Position numbers and translations under genes: made by a program. The notes under the pieces are model-generated. The model made no database searches, had not been told where the DNA came from, and saw only the letters and a program-made list of their open reading frames with translations. From contig OY997595.1 in NCBI GenBank assembly GCA_963921825.1, positions 12,765,228-12,829,227 on the forward strand: DNA of 64,000 nt, given 5' to 3'. The stretch's first letter is position 1; the number at the start of each line of letters is the position of its first letter. The DNA is from Erodium maritimum. Taxonomy: Eukaryota; Streptophyta; Magnoliopsida; Geraniales; Geraniaceae. Positions 46,985 through 58,617 of this stretch are shown here, piece by piece.

Positions 46985-48020
46985 TCTTGCTCGACAATGC
47001 CTTTAGGGATGCCTAGTGTGCCACACACTCCTCAGGGGATGTGAGCGAAGTGTCATTCTCTCTCTCTTCTTTGTACATCTCGATCAACGGTTATAATTCG
47101 ATGAGTAGGTTGTGCTTTTGCTTTGTTGATTGTATTAATTATTAAGATACTTCATTCTGAATTTTTACAAGCTTGTGGTTCCCCTCAGACATTGCCTCTT
47201 CAACAATTGCAATAACTATCCCGCTGCTTTTGTTCCTCGCTGTCTTCGCCACATTCTAACCCATAGGTCGAATGTATGAACCGATTTGTCTCAAATTGAC
47301 CTCCGTCCCCTCAGTCTGATTACTCGCGGTGTGGAAACCCTACTCGTCAAACCGAATTCTCTTGTTGGCTTCACTTTCAATGGTCTCAACGGGTGGATTA
47401 GGTGGAGCAAAGTGTTTGGCATTCCACTTTGGTCATTCTTTTACGAGTTTCCATCAATATTTCCATGCGAATTCGTGATTTTCATCTCTCTTGTAAAACT
47501 CCTTTGTAAGTGACATTACTTGGTCATCGAACCTCCCGTTTTGGTGGTCGTTCATCGCTCGCATCCAGTGGTCGTGGAACTTCTTGACCCTCGTGTTCAT
47601 ATGCTACCAATGATCCTCACAATTCTTCCCTGAGCGGAATAGATCATTAGGCCCTCGCATGAGGTCGACCTCTTTCATGATGTCGTCCCAATAACCGTTT
47701 TTTTCTTATTGTTCCTGAACAACGGGTCAATCGAATTGTGCATCCAAGCAACGATGACACGTTCTTCCACGACAATACTCTACTTGATTCACGACCTTTT
47801 TGGTTTCGACGTCATGGAAGAGTTGGAGAGTCCCGAACCTTATGATATTGATGATGGATTTGAAAAACGTACCGTGCACCCAGGAGTAGGAGGAGTTTTT
47901 TTGTGTATACTCAGAGCCAGACTACTCGTATTGAAGATCATCTGGGGTAGGGGCTTAAGTCGTTGAAACGAATAACTCCACACCGTCGTAAAAAGGATTG
48001 AAATCGATAGTGAACAAATC
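46985..48020 (-). pseudogene. Second SANT/Myb-like Harbinger ORF2 relic, frame broken
   Basis: On the minus strand, scattered across frames, one reads VEERVIVAWMHNSIDPLFRN, then NGYWDDIMKEVDLMRGPNDL and FHDHWMRAMNDHQNGRFDDQ. This is the SANT/Myb-like layout of PIF/Harbinger ORF2 proteins (aromatic-acidic start, 'IDP' turn, FW/YW helix). Several frameshifts and a stop (after CEDHW) show it is dead. The region 46985-47500 would be the coiled C-terminal part. A TATA-like TAATAAATAG near 48100 fits a minus-strand promoter. The termini of the host element were not found. It is a different lineage from the copy at 31 kb, sharing pattern rather than sequence. Confidence 0.5.
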
Positions 48021-48228
48021 AAAATAAAATTGCAGAATGAGTATATGGGAGTTAGATAAGAAGTTGTACGAAGTTGGAAAAGTAGTGTGCATTCTGCTAT
48101 TTATTACAAAAATTAAGGTTGGAGCTGAAATGATTCAGCCCCATGTGATACCACTTGACGTAAAAACGCCAACTCGACACAAGACTCAACGAGTCAAAAG
48201 GTCAAAACATTACCGTCGTCGACCTTAG

Positions 48229-48357
48229 AGCATCTCCAATGCTAATTGGTAAGTACTGGTGGTAAATTCTGACTATTAGAATATTAAATTAATATTTCAG
48301 CTTTATAGTCTCGCGTCATTATATAAATGTTGGACTCAAAACGTCGTCCAACATGCT
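48229..48357. mobile_element. Candidate short Harbinger-type MITE
   Basis: TTA precedes GAGCATCTCCAATGC at the left, and the right end reads reversed as GAGCATGTTGGACG, followed by TCA where TTA is expected. Only the first six bases of the ends match well. The interval of about 130 bases would be a small MITE upstream of the RADIALIS-like gene. Confidence 0.3.
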
Positions 48358-48359
48358 CT

Positions 48360-49174
48360 CAACCTTTTCCTTCAAAACAATTGGAGGAGTGCGTGAATCA
48401 TGTGATTCAAAGAGACAGGTGATAATATATCCGACATAAAAGAGGGACGTTTCATAGATTAGTGAGTATTATTCATTCGTTTTTGGGTCATCAATCTTTA
48501 ATCTTTTCATCTCTTATCAACTCTTTATTATTAAAGTCCTTGACAACGACCCAGGCATGTTCCCATTTTTCTTCCCTCGTATGGAAAAACATGAGCCCAA
48601 CTTCAATCCTGGCCATACGAGTCGCTTTCTCTCCCTGCAAGACGCAAACGTAAGAACCACTGCTTGTGAAGATAATCATTTGTTTACTTGTTCGATTTTC
48701 TCTGTCGGCTGTTTCCACAATTGGTGTTTAATTTAATCTAATCGATTACATTACGCATGTGATGCGACGCTGATTTGCCCAGACCCTGGAGCTTTTTCCG
48801 CACTTCAACCCAACTGGAATCCAATGCCGTAAATGGAAAATCAATAAAAAGGTTCCATTTTTATTTGTAAATTTTGATTTTTCTTTTCTGGGTCTGGTAA
48901 GAAGTTGGGGATAGAGTGTACCCTTTTCGTTTGGTCGGATTTTGATGCTTCTAGTTTTTGCCCCAATTGGACTGATATTTTCATTTTTTATATATATGCA
49001 GACCTAGGTGACTGAGGTCGGCGACTCGAGGAAGAAGAAGAGAAGAGATTCTCATCATGTCATGGTATTAGTTGTTGGGTTTGGATGAGAAGGAAATGTG
49101 AATCAACAATTGGGTTTGGTTCCTTAGCTTGAGTAAAATCAAATACAGTTCAAGGGAGGTTGATCAAGTTATAC
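48360..49174 (+). promoter_or_regulatory. Upstream region and leader of the RADIALIS-like gene
   Basis: AT-rich promoter-like sequence with TATATATAT near 48991, followed by an AG-rich leader (GAAGAAGAAGAGAAGAGA near 49032). No competing gene is supported here. Confidence 0.4.
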
Positions 49175-50227
49175 ATGGGTGATTTTGGGAAGGTGTTGTG
49201 TGGATGGACTTGGGAGGAGAACAAGTTGTTCGAGCTGGCTCTGGCGGTGGTTCATGAAGGAGACCCGGCGAGGTGGGAGGTGGTGGCCTCCATGGTTGGA
49301 GGGAAGAAGAGTGCTGATGAAGTGCACAAACACTATGTGATCCTTTTGGAGGACTTGCAGTATATAGAGTCTGGCATGTTTGATCATAATCTGGGAGAAG
49401 CGCAGCCATATCTTCAAGTTGATTGTACTGCTCAATCCGTGTGCTGGACCGATGAAGATCACAAGTATACATCTATTTCTTCTAATTTAATTACTCGTTG
49501 AATATGTTACTTAGCAATTTGCATGGTCTAACAAGGGTTTGTGATACCATAATTAGTGGCTTCAATAGCTGAGACACGAAGTGTATTGGCATAGTAGAAC
49601 TGCACCAGTCTATACCCCAAAATCTGTATGGACCAGCACTTGTCAGTCATAGATTTTGGGGCATAGATGGAATGGCCCTGAAATCTGTCCATCTTTTGGT
49701 GCTTATGGTTAATTGATTCATGCATGTCGCACTTATAATTTTGAAGATACTTAAAAGCTTAAACCAAGTCTGTTATGCTATGCATGGATTAGTGTGGGTT
49801 AGCATCAGAGAGTTCTAGTCATATTCTATTGACCTTTCTGGATCAACAGGTTATACTTTGTTTTGCCCAATTTCTTACCTTCTCTGTTGATGTCTTAACG
49901 AAACATCTTGTAATTGCAACTCAAAACATGTCATGGCTTGTTTAGAAGTTCTTGCATATAGTACATATATTGTGTTTAATTCTAAAATATAGAAGTATTA
50001 GTGATTCTAATTGATTAACTTACAATGGATGATCCCTTTATATAAGGGAGAAACCTACACAAATCAGAAAATAAACTAACATAGGGAAGCCAAGTAGGTA
50101 TCTATTCTAGTTCTAACATATGGGAAAGATAACACGTACTTCAGTACAATTTCAATTTAGGATATGCAGCCTGATGCTCTGAGTTGATATTTGCAGCTTG
50201 CTGGTTCAATTGGAGATAAATAGATGA
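49175..50227 (+). CDS. RADIALIS-like single-SANT/MYB-related protein
   Basis: Small nuclear protein of the RAD/RL (RSM) family, which in other plants antagonises DRIF-type MYB partners and affects growth and floral symmetry. Exon 1 (49175-49464) begins MGDFGKVLCGWTWEENK and holds the single SANT repeat (FELALAVVHEGDPARWEVVA, SADEVHKHYVILLEDL), with the conserved Trp residues of the repeat present. The tail GMFDHNLGEAQPYLQVDCT and CWTDEDH is typical. A very short exon 2 (50197-50227) completes it as NLLVQLEINR, giving 106 residues. The in-frame TTG at 49160 is not a credible start. The intron is about 730 bases. I chose the exon 2 join because it restores the conserved WTDED-(N)LLVQL ending. 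Confidence 0.9.
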
Positions 50228-50552
50228 TGAGTGACATATCCTGCAACCGGTAAAAACAGGAGGCAGAAACAGAGCAGCAGTACCAGCTTGAGTCATTGCA
50301 GTAAAATGGTGGGTATAATTGACCTTTCAAGGTTAGTATAGTGTAATGCTGAAAGGGCTTGAAAAAAGCATTGTTTTGTTTTGTTTGTTCATAGTGTATA
50401 TAATATTAGCTACTTGGCTGTCATGGGTGGATTTTCATTTCTTACAACGGTTGACCTACTAAAAAATGAATACAAAACTCAGGATGGCTGTTGAGACCAG
50501 AGATGTGGTGGATTGTGGGAGAAAACAGGTCATGACTCATGATATATATAAA

Positions 50553-50907
50553 GGATAATTGCAAAAAAGTAGCCAGAGGTTTCATTTTGAAATTTGTAGC
50601 CCTCTTGTTTGATAATTGCAAAAAAGTACTCTGAACTTGTCTTTTTTGTTGCAATTTGTATAAAATGACAATTTTACCCTTACAATTTAGATTTTAAAAT
50701 AATGAACAAAAAATCCAAATTTTCATATCACTTCATTTTCTTCTTTTCTGTGCCATACCAAGAGTAGGATATTTAGGAGATATGAAAATTTTGGATTTTA
50801 TGTTTTAATTATTGTTTTTAAATTTAAGGCACTTTGTTGAAATTATCAAAGAAGAGGGGTATAAGTTATAAAAAATGAATGACCGAGGAATTTTTTTGCA
50901 ATCATCC
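50553..50907. mobile_element. Inverted-repeat MITE-like element, same family as the window's left edge
   Basis: The left end GGATAATTGCAAAAAAGTA and the reversed right end GGATGATTGCAAAAAAATTC match. Both arms then contain CCCTCTT(G/C)TTTGATAATT further in. About 355 bases, AT-rich, no coding capacity. The target duplication is not evident. A related terminus sits at 1-80. Confidence 0.75.
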
Positions 50908-50909
50908 CG

Positions 50910-52250
50910 GGTACATATACTCGACACAACTTTAGACCTAAAGACTAGCATAATAAGTCATGGATCTAAGATCCATATCAACTCTTCTTTAACCGAACAA
51001 TTATTTGACCACACTCGACTAATAAGATCGACCTTTAAATCGTGGAGTTTGACACGATACATAGATTTTGACTTTAACACCTATGTGATATCAGAGTTTT
51101 ACCTGGTTTGACCAAGGTGTCGGAAGTGCAGCCGGATTCGATATATGTAACTCATACAAACTGTAACATAATGTAAAGAGAGAGGCAGCCAGGGAAGAGG
51201 CAGTGCATGAGTGGAGGCACAACAGCAACGCATCTGTGGAGAACTCCATCCATGCTCGACCTCTTCCCTGTCTGTCGGTTTATTCATCTTACCCTGAAAT
51301 GAATCTCAGGAGGACCTCAGTCTGCTTCTTCAATTTCTTTCTGTCATTTACATTGAGTTTGAGATGTTTATCTGTTTTGTTCTCTACTTATATAAGTAAC
51401 TGCACAAAGCCACAAAGACAGGGATGTACTGAGTACTAGTCATGGTGTGTACTTTGCCTCGTTGTACTAAGTACTACTCATGGTGTGGTGTGTACTGCCA
51501 AACCCTTTGCCTTGCTGCGAGTACGGTACTACACTGGACTTTTCCCAAAAGGTAAGGTCGTGTAGTACACTAACTTGACTATCAACAATTCAACATGTAC
51601 TGCACTCTCTTTCTTCACCAATAATGTTCCATAAATGCTTCATCCTCCTTTACCACCATATAGGATATAGTACAAGGTATTCTCTCTCGGACTATATCTG
51701 CTGATGATCAAGCAATAATTCAAAGAAGATCATGCTCATACACTGAATGATCCTCCGTGAACTGAAATTAATCTGTAGACAATTTGGTGATCTGAATCAC
51801 TTGACAAATATATTACTAGTTATAATTCATTAATCCTGTTTTTCATAGCTTAATCTACAACCACAGAGCGCTTTACATCAGAACCTAAAGAACAATCTCC
51901 TGTATAATACTGCAAATTTCAAAAACCGGCTCCCTGTTTACAGAAACTTACTCACAAAAGTTAAGTACATATGGCTGCCCGGGTGATTAACAGAAATACC
52001 TGTTCCTCAGAGACAAAACTCATCAGCCCAGGATCCTCTTCGGCCACCATCTCAGCTAACTTGGTTTTCTCCCATTCCGATAGGAACAGGAAGACGCATG
52101 GGATCCGGCGACCAGAACTCCGATCTTAGTACAAGTGTAGTCCTAAAAGCTGATCAGTGGCAATAAATCCCCTAGGCATAGACCAAAATGTGATTTCACC
52201 CGGTGGTTCTATGTTAATCCACGCTACAAGTCATATTTTTTCTTTATCGT
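50910..52250. other. Spacer downstream of the RADIALIS-like gene
   Basis: No gene is recognised. Direct repeats of GGTGTG/TACTGAGTAC type occur at about 51428-51500 (ACTAGTCATGGTGTG... and ACTACTCATGGTGTG...). Frames are short and lack family signatures. Confidence 0.45.
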
Positions 52251-52252
52251 CG

Positions 52253-53205
52253 TTTTTTTTAACGTACACGAGGAAATTTATTACTTAAAAGTAAGTGGTA
52301 ATACAATGGAAACCAGAAATGAAAGGTAAGACATGGTTTCGAATATACTCGGAACGATTACCTGTACCTAAACTACTATGCTAATCGAAATGACTTCTTA
52401 AGGGGTGTTCCAGCACGCTACTATCGCATCTTTCTCTTTTCCTGATTCGACTCGGATGGACTTGTTTGGCCTAACAAACACGTTGGTCTCTCGGTGGAGA
52501 CTCTTAGAAGAGGTGAGGATGTTACCAGCCACTTGAAGAGGTCCTTAGGAAATGGTGGAGACTTTGGATCGTGTTCTTTTAGATCCCGTTGGGGCGGGAC
52601 GTGTCTACTCAACAACGTTTCGCTCTCCCGTCTGGTGCTCATTGGAACTAGCGAGAGTATGTAGCAAACCTCGCTTGGTTGTTTGGGCCAACATGAGTAC
52701 TTAGTACTGATCCATGACAACATAGTGTCGTTGTCGATCTTCCACCGACTGATGTCGACATTTTGGAGGAGACACCACCGGCTTCCATCGTCGGCCACGC
52801 CTTCAAAGATAACGGCTGATCCCAATCCCCACGAGTCAGATTAGGGGGTAGAAGGATCCCGTACATGGATTCATAGTGATCAGGTTCGTCCCTCTCTTGT
52901 CGTCAAAGTCATCTCGTCCTCTCGATGAAACTTGTGGTCTGTAAATCGAGGAAGGAGGTACTAGACCATAACAGAGCCACCGTAAACGATGGCTAAGTAG
53001 CAGATTGACTGTGATCCCTTGCCCCGACCGTTCTAGGAGGGGGTCCGGAAAGTGACCGTCGAAAGAAAAGGTGGCGATGATAGATCAACAGTGGATGAAC
53101 GAGACGGGGGGGGGGGGGGGGGGGGGGGGGGCGAGAAAGAAAATGCCGAAAACAGTAAAAAGTCCTAAGACCGACTGAGAGAGAAGTTCTCTCCATATCC
53201 CTACT
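52253..53205 (-). mobile_element. Possible further retroposon copy (A-tailed, decayed)
   Basis: A T-run at 52253-52260 starts a stretch of raised GC content running to about 53200, as in the DUF4283 retroposons. The frames (minus 52825-52421 and 53196-52993) are Ser/Thr/Pro/Arg-rich and give no clear DUF4283 match, so membership is inferred from layout only. It contains a 26-G run. Confidence 0.35.
53106..53131. repeat. 26-base G homopolymer
   Basis: An uninterrupted run of G, the longest homopolymer in the window. Long G runs (also 16 at 9175, 18 at 59422) are unstable and error-prone in sequencing, so exact lengths should not be trusted. Confidence 0.9.
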
Positions 53206-54334
53206 TTTTTTAGTCCGTGATTTAACGATATAATAATAACTAAAGTTGGTTTATCTTGGATGTTACTTATCCGTATAGCTAATACGAATGACGCCTTTCC
53301 TCAAAGAACAAAAAACAAAAACAAATAACGCCTCAAAAATATAAGAGTATTGCTAAAAACAGTAAACGCCGCTACCGGGTCGTAAACAAAAATTGGATAA
53401 GTCTGTTGGGCCCAGTCACGTGTCAGGCCCAGTAAAGCCCAGGATAGAGAAAAGTCCAGCCACCTCAGATCACATCATCCAATCAGATCAAGCCAAAGCG
53501 CCACGTCAGACCACAATCACGTAAGCATAGGTTAATGGAAACGGCGACGTTTAGTTCAAAATTGTTCACCAAAACAAAACTGGAAAATTTTAAATTACTG
53601 TTCTATACATTTCCAGGAAAATATAATAAAATAAATAAGAAAAATAGGGAGGTGAAGGAGAGCTGGCTCTCACAGTCACCGCAGCAATCCCTGATTCCAA
53701 ATTCAGTCACCACTCCGATTCTAAAAGAGTCAATATTTTGATTCTTTTCGGACGTCTGAGACCCTCTCAGGTACGCAATTTTGTCTTCGAATTCAATTTC
53801 CTCGAGTTCCGATTCTCTATGCATCAATGCAATTAATCCCTAGTTCCTTCTGTTGAATCATCATGATCTGTTGATGCGGGTTAGAGAATTTACTGTTTTT
53901 TGTTTCTTTTTATTTTACGCCAGACTGGGATCTCGTGAATGCCACCCAGATTGGAAAGAGTTGGGCGATTGATTGGGTTTTGTTCAAATCTATTCATATG
54001 CCCTTTCTGGAACTGTGTTTCAACTGAATTTTGATCTGGGGGGAGTTTAATTTTTGCTTGGGTAGGTTCTTGATCTGTATCTTGACTGTACTGATCGATT
54101 CTTCAAATGGGCTTTGATCAAAATCTGGTTTTGTTTCTCTTGTGATTGTTGGGATTTTTAGGTGGTGCTGGTGGTGACAAGGTTTTAGGTTATCAGTAAT
54201 CCAGTTGCATTACCGTCAATAATCCAGTTGAATTCACTGCTAATCCTAAATTCTCAATTTGTTTTTTTAGCTATTGAAAACATATATTCTTCCACAATAA
54301 TAATAAGAAAAGACTCCTTTGTATTACTGTTTCA
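53206..54334 (+). promoter_or_regulatory. Promoter and leader of the SEC23 gene
   Basis: The leader probably begins near 53660 and contains at least one intron (donor-like CTCAG/GTACGC at 53770; T-rich tracts before the start). The coding ATG at 54335 is the first in a good frame. No other gene is seen. Confidence 0.45.
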
Positions 54335-57300
54335 ATGGCCAATCCTCCAAAACCTACCCATGGATACCCTGACACCTCAACTTCACAGCCTGATAAGGGT
54401 CCAATCCCTCCTCCTCTAACCTCACCAGCTCCACCAAGATTTCCACCATCAAAATTACAACAAGACCAGTTTTCTTCACCATCATTCAAAACCTCAAATT
54501 TGTTATCACCGGCCAATGGGGTTAAAACTGGAAGCCCAATTCCTCGAATGAGTACCCCACCTGGCCCTCCAGTATTTTCTTCCCCTGTCCGGCCTGCGGC
54601 TGTGCCTTTTCGGACTTCACCTGCATCTCCTCAGCCACTTGCAGTGTCTTCAGGAATGATGCTACCAACATCGTTGCCTCCCCAATTTTCAAATGGATCA
54701 GCCGAGTTGCAGCACCAGGTTTCTGCTACACCAGAGGACTCAACGGTTGCTGGGGAAGCACAAGCACCATATGTTTTATTCTCAGCTCACAAGGTATCTC
54801 ACTAATTGGACCTTCCTTTAGCTTCAATGCTGGTGATAAATTATTTCTGTTTGCCTGCCTATATTATTTGCATTGAAATTAAATTTTAGTATAAAGTTAT
54901 TGCGGGAACTTCATGCCAAGGTTGCACCTACTATCTGATTAGTGATTTCCTTGTTGTTTTAGATCTTTATGGATGCATATAAATATTCTTATAAGTCGTT
55001 AGAACTTCTCTTCTGCCTTATGTATAGGTCTTGAAACAGAAGAAACAAGCAAATGTAGCTAGTTTGGGTTTTGGGGCTTTGGTTTCTCCTGGGAGAGAGA
55101 TTTCGCCAGGTGCTCAAATAATACAACGGGAACCCCATCGCTGCCATAATTGTGGGGCTTATGCAAATAGCTATTGCAACATACTTCTCAGTTCAGGCCA
55201 GTGGCAATGTGTAATTTGCCAGACAATGAATGGAAGTGAAGGTGAATACATGGCTGCCAGCAAGGAAGACCTTCACCACTTGCCTGAACTGTTATCACCC
55301 ATGGTTGATTATGTGCAGACTGTAAACAAGAGACCTGGTTTCATCCCAGTTTCTGATTCAAGAATGTCTGCACCTGTTGTTCTTGTCATAGATGAATGTC
55401 TAGATGAACCTCACATCCAGCATCTGCAAAGTTCCTTGCATGCTTTTGTTGATTCTCTCCCCCCAACTACAAGGATTGGAATTATATTGTATGGCCGTGC
55501 AGTATCTATCTATGATTTTTCAGAGGAATCTGTTGCATCTGCAGATGTGCTTCCTGGTGACAAGTCACCATCTCAGGAATCCTTGAAAGCTTTTATATAT
55601 GGAACTGGCATATACTTGTCTGCAATTCATGCTTCCCTTCCTGTGGCTCATGCCATATTCTCATCTCTAAGGCCATACAAATTTAACATTCCGGAAGCTT
55701 CAAGAGACCGCTGCCTAGGTACAGCAGTTGAAGCTGCTCTGGCCATAATTCAAGGTCCATCAGCAGAAATGTCTCGGGGGGTGGTTAAAAGGACAGGAGG
55801 TAATAGCAGGATCATTGTGTGTGCTGGTGGACCTAATACTTATGGCCCTGGATCAGTCCCTCACAATTTTAGTCACCCAAACTATCCTCATATGGAAAAG
55901 ACAGCGCTGAAATGGATGGAGCAGCTTGGTCACGAGGCTCATCGCCACAATACAGTGGTGGACATTCTGGTTGCTGGAACGTGTCCTGTCAGAGTTCCTG
56001 TTTTGCAGCCTCTTGCTAAAGCTTCTGGCGGTGTTTTGGTTCTTCATGATGACTTTGGAGAGGCTTTTGGTGTGAACTTGCAGAGGGCATCCAGCAGGGC
56101 AGCAGGTTCTCATGGTTTGCTGGAAATAAGATGTTCTGATGATATACTTATAACTCAAGTTGTGGGTCCTGGTGAAGAGGCGCATACTGACTCTCATGAA
56201 AATTACAAGAATGACAACTCTCTCTCTATTCAGATGCTGAGTATTGAAGAAACACAAAGCTTCACTCTTTCAATGGAAACTAAAGGGGACATCAAGAGTG
56301 ATTGTGTTTATTTTCAGTTTGCAATTCAATATTCAAATGTTTACCAGGCTGACATTTCAAGAGTTATCACTGTCAGATTGCCAACTGTGGATAGTGTTTC
56401 GGCATATCTTGAGAGCGTTCAAGATGAAGTAGCATCTATCCTTATTGCCAAGAGGACTCTTTTACGTGCCAAAAACTATAGTGATGCAATTGATATGCGA
56501 ACAACAATTGATGAAAGAGTTAAAGACATGGCTTTAAAATTTGGGTCTTCCTTACCAAAGTCAAAGCTTCATAAGTTTCCCAAGGAGCTCTCTTTATTGC
56601 CGGAATTATTATTTCATCTCAGAAGGGGTCCATTACTAGGAAGCATTGTTGGTCACGAAGATGAGAGATCTGTGTTGAGGAATTTGTTTTTGAATGCATC
56701 TTTCGATCTGTCGCTCCGTATGGTAGCACCTCGTTGTCTGATGCACCGGGAGGGGGGGACTTTTGAGGAACTTCCAGCTCATGACCTTGCTATGCAGTCT
56801 GATGCAGCAGTTGTTCTTGACCATGGTACAGATGTCTTCATTTGGTTGGTATGTCATTTAGCTCCCTCTTCATTTGGTTATGAACTTGTTTCTCTGTCAT
56901 GATTTCCAAACCTCTGCTGCTATTGCACATAATTGAATTGTATTTCTGTGGGTACACTTCAGTTTTGCAGTTAATTATTTCTAGTCTGTTAGGATCTTCA
57001 TTAATTGAACATGCAATATTGTGTTTCTCAGTTACATGGGTATCCCCTAATAGTTCAAACATATGGTTAACTCGTATCAACACTTTGAGGGAGAAGGAAA
57101 TAGTAAATATAATTTAAAAGGAACAAATCCAGTACATCCTAAATCTTAATTCATTCTTTTGGTTTGAGTGTGTGTGTGTTTGTGGGATAAGAAATCATTC
57201 AAATTTAGTTGTGAAACTATTACCCCTTGGTACTTTAATAATGTGTGCACCAATAATCATGGACCGTTCTTATTGTAGATGAGTTGTTCCTCGCCACATT

Positions 57301-57930
57301 TTTTCTTTTCTTTCCCCTTTTTATCTACCGAGTGAGTTCACGTCAATTTATGTACTGGCAATCAGGGTGCTGAACTTGCTGCTGATGAAGGAAAAAGTGC
57401 AGCAGCTTTAGCCGCTTGCAGAACATTGGCTGAAGAACTCACTGAACTGCGATTTCCAGCTCCTAGGATACTTGCTTTCAAGGTTGGGTTCCATATTGCT
57501 TTTGTAATATTTGTATCTCTTAGCATTTGAGATTGAGAGGACTGTAATGGTTGAGAAATGTAACAGGAGGGGAGTTCTCAGGCAAGATATTTCGTTTCTA
57601 GGCTGATACCAGCACACAAAGATCCTCCATATGAGCAGGTAAAATAAAAAAGAATTAATTTTCTCCTAAACAGAACTAAGCTGTTAAAATAAGGCCAATG
57701 TAAGATATAACACTGTATTTGACCCAAAGTACTTGTAATAACATATTATGTTTATATATGTAGTGGTGCTAATATTTCAAACCTGAATGCAGGAAGCTAG
57801 GTTCCCACAGCTCCGGTCTTTGACAGCTGAGCAGCGAGCAAAGCTGAAGAGCAGCTTTATCAGCTTCGATGATCCTAGTTTGTGTGAGTGGATGCGTAGC
57901 CTGAAAGTGGTGCCACCAGAACCTAGCTAA
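54335..57930 (+). CDS. SEC23-type COPII coat protein, plant form with extended Pro-rich N-terminus
   Basis: Inner-coat subunit of COPII vesicles at ER exit sites, partner of SEC24 and GAP for SAR1. Exons 54335-54793, 55028-56848, 57366-57482, 57567-57638 and 57793-57930 give 868 residues. The N-terminal about 150 residues are Pro/Ser-rich (KGPIPPPLTSPAPPRFPPS), longer than in canonical SEC23. The zinc finger uses Cys192, Cys195, Cys214 and Cys217 (CHNCG..CVIC). Then come the trunk (PVVLVIDECLDEPHIQHLQS, TRIGIILYGRAVSIYDF, SRIIVCAGGPNTYGPG), the beta-sandwich, the helical domain (SILIAKRTLLRAKNYSDAID) and the C-terminal gelsolin-like domain (LDHGTDVFIWLG ... FVSRLIPAHKDPP). The N-terminus resembles the Arabidopsis SEC23 member At4g01810 (SEC23G) as I recall it; paralogue assignment is tentative. 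No break. Confidence 0.93.
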
Positions 57931-58617
57931 GAAATCTGGAAAAGGGCTACTTCATCTCCCTTCCTCTGTCTGCGGACATTTTTGTCGTCATATTTATGTA
58001 ATTTTGGGTATGTATGGGTGGATTTTAGATGGTGATCACATACTGATCTTTCTAAATTTTCTGAATTGTAGTTGACAGATTTTGAAGTTGTTCCATTGTT
58101 TTGGTTCTTTTTTAATCATTGAAAGTTAAATCCAAGACAGAGCAATAAAGAATCTTCTTTGATCAAGGGCTGCCCTGTTTTGCAAGCTTCTCTTGTGGCT
58201 TTTCTTACTTGAATGCATAGTGAAATCCTCAAGCAGGGAGGGCTTGAGCTTGGGGGATAGGAAAGTCTACGGTCGGTTTGGAATTTCCTAAACCCGATCT
58301 GATCTTTGATCTTCGATTCTTTTCTTTTCTTCGACCTTATTGTGATTGTAAAATAATCCTATCCCGACTCGAAGATTTTGAAATGAATAGTTTAGTTGTA
58401 CTCTCACAAATGTATACTTCATTAATTTTTTTCATTGTTTATACCAAATTTTAATTTTTCCCATTCTATTTTGGTAATTAATTAAAAAAAAACTAAGCAA
58501 CAATTTGGGGAATTTGGGCAAAATATAGCATATTAGTGCCAAAATCTTGAAAATATATAATTTAATGAAGGATATTATTACAATTTATTATCAAAATAAA
58601 CTAAAATAAGAAAATTT
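57931..58617. other. 3' flank of the SEC23 gene
   Basis: Transcript-end region followed by AT-rich spacer; nothing else recognised. Confidence 0.5.
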
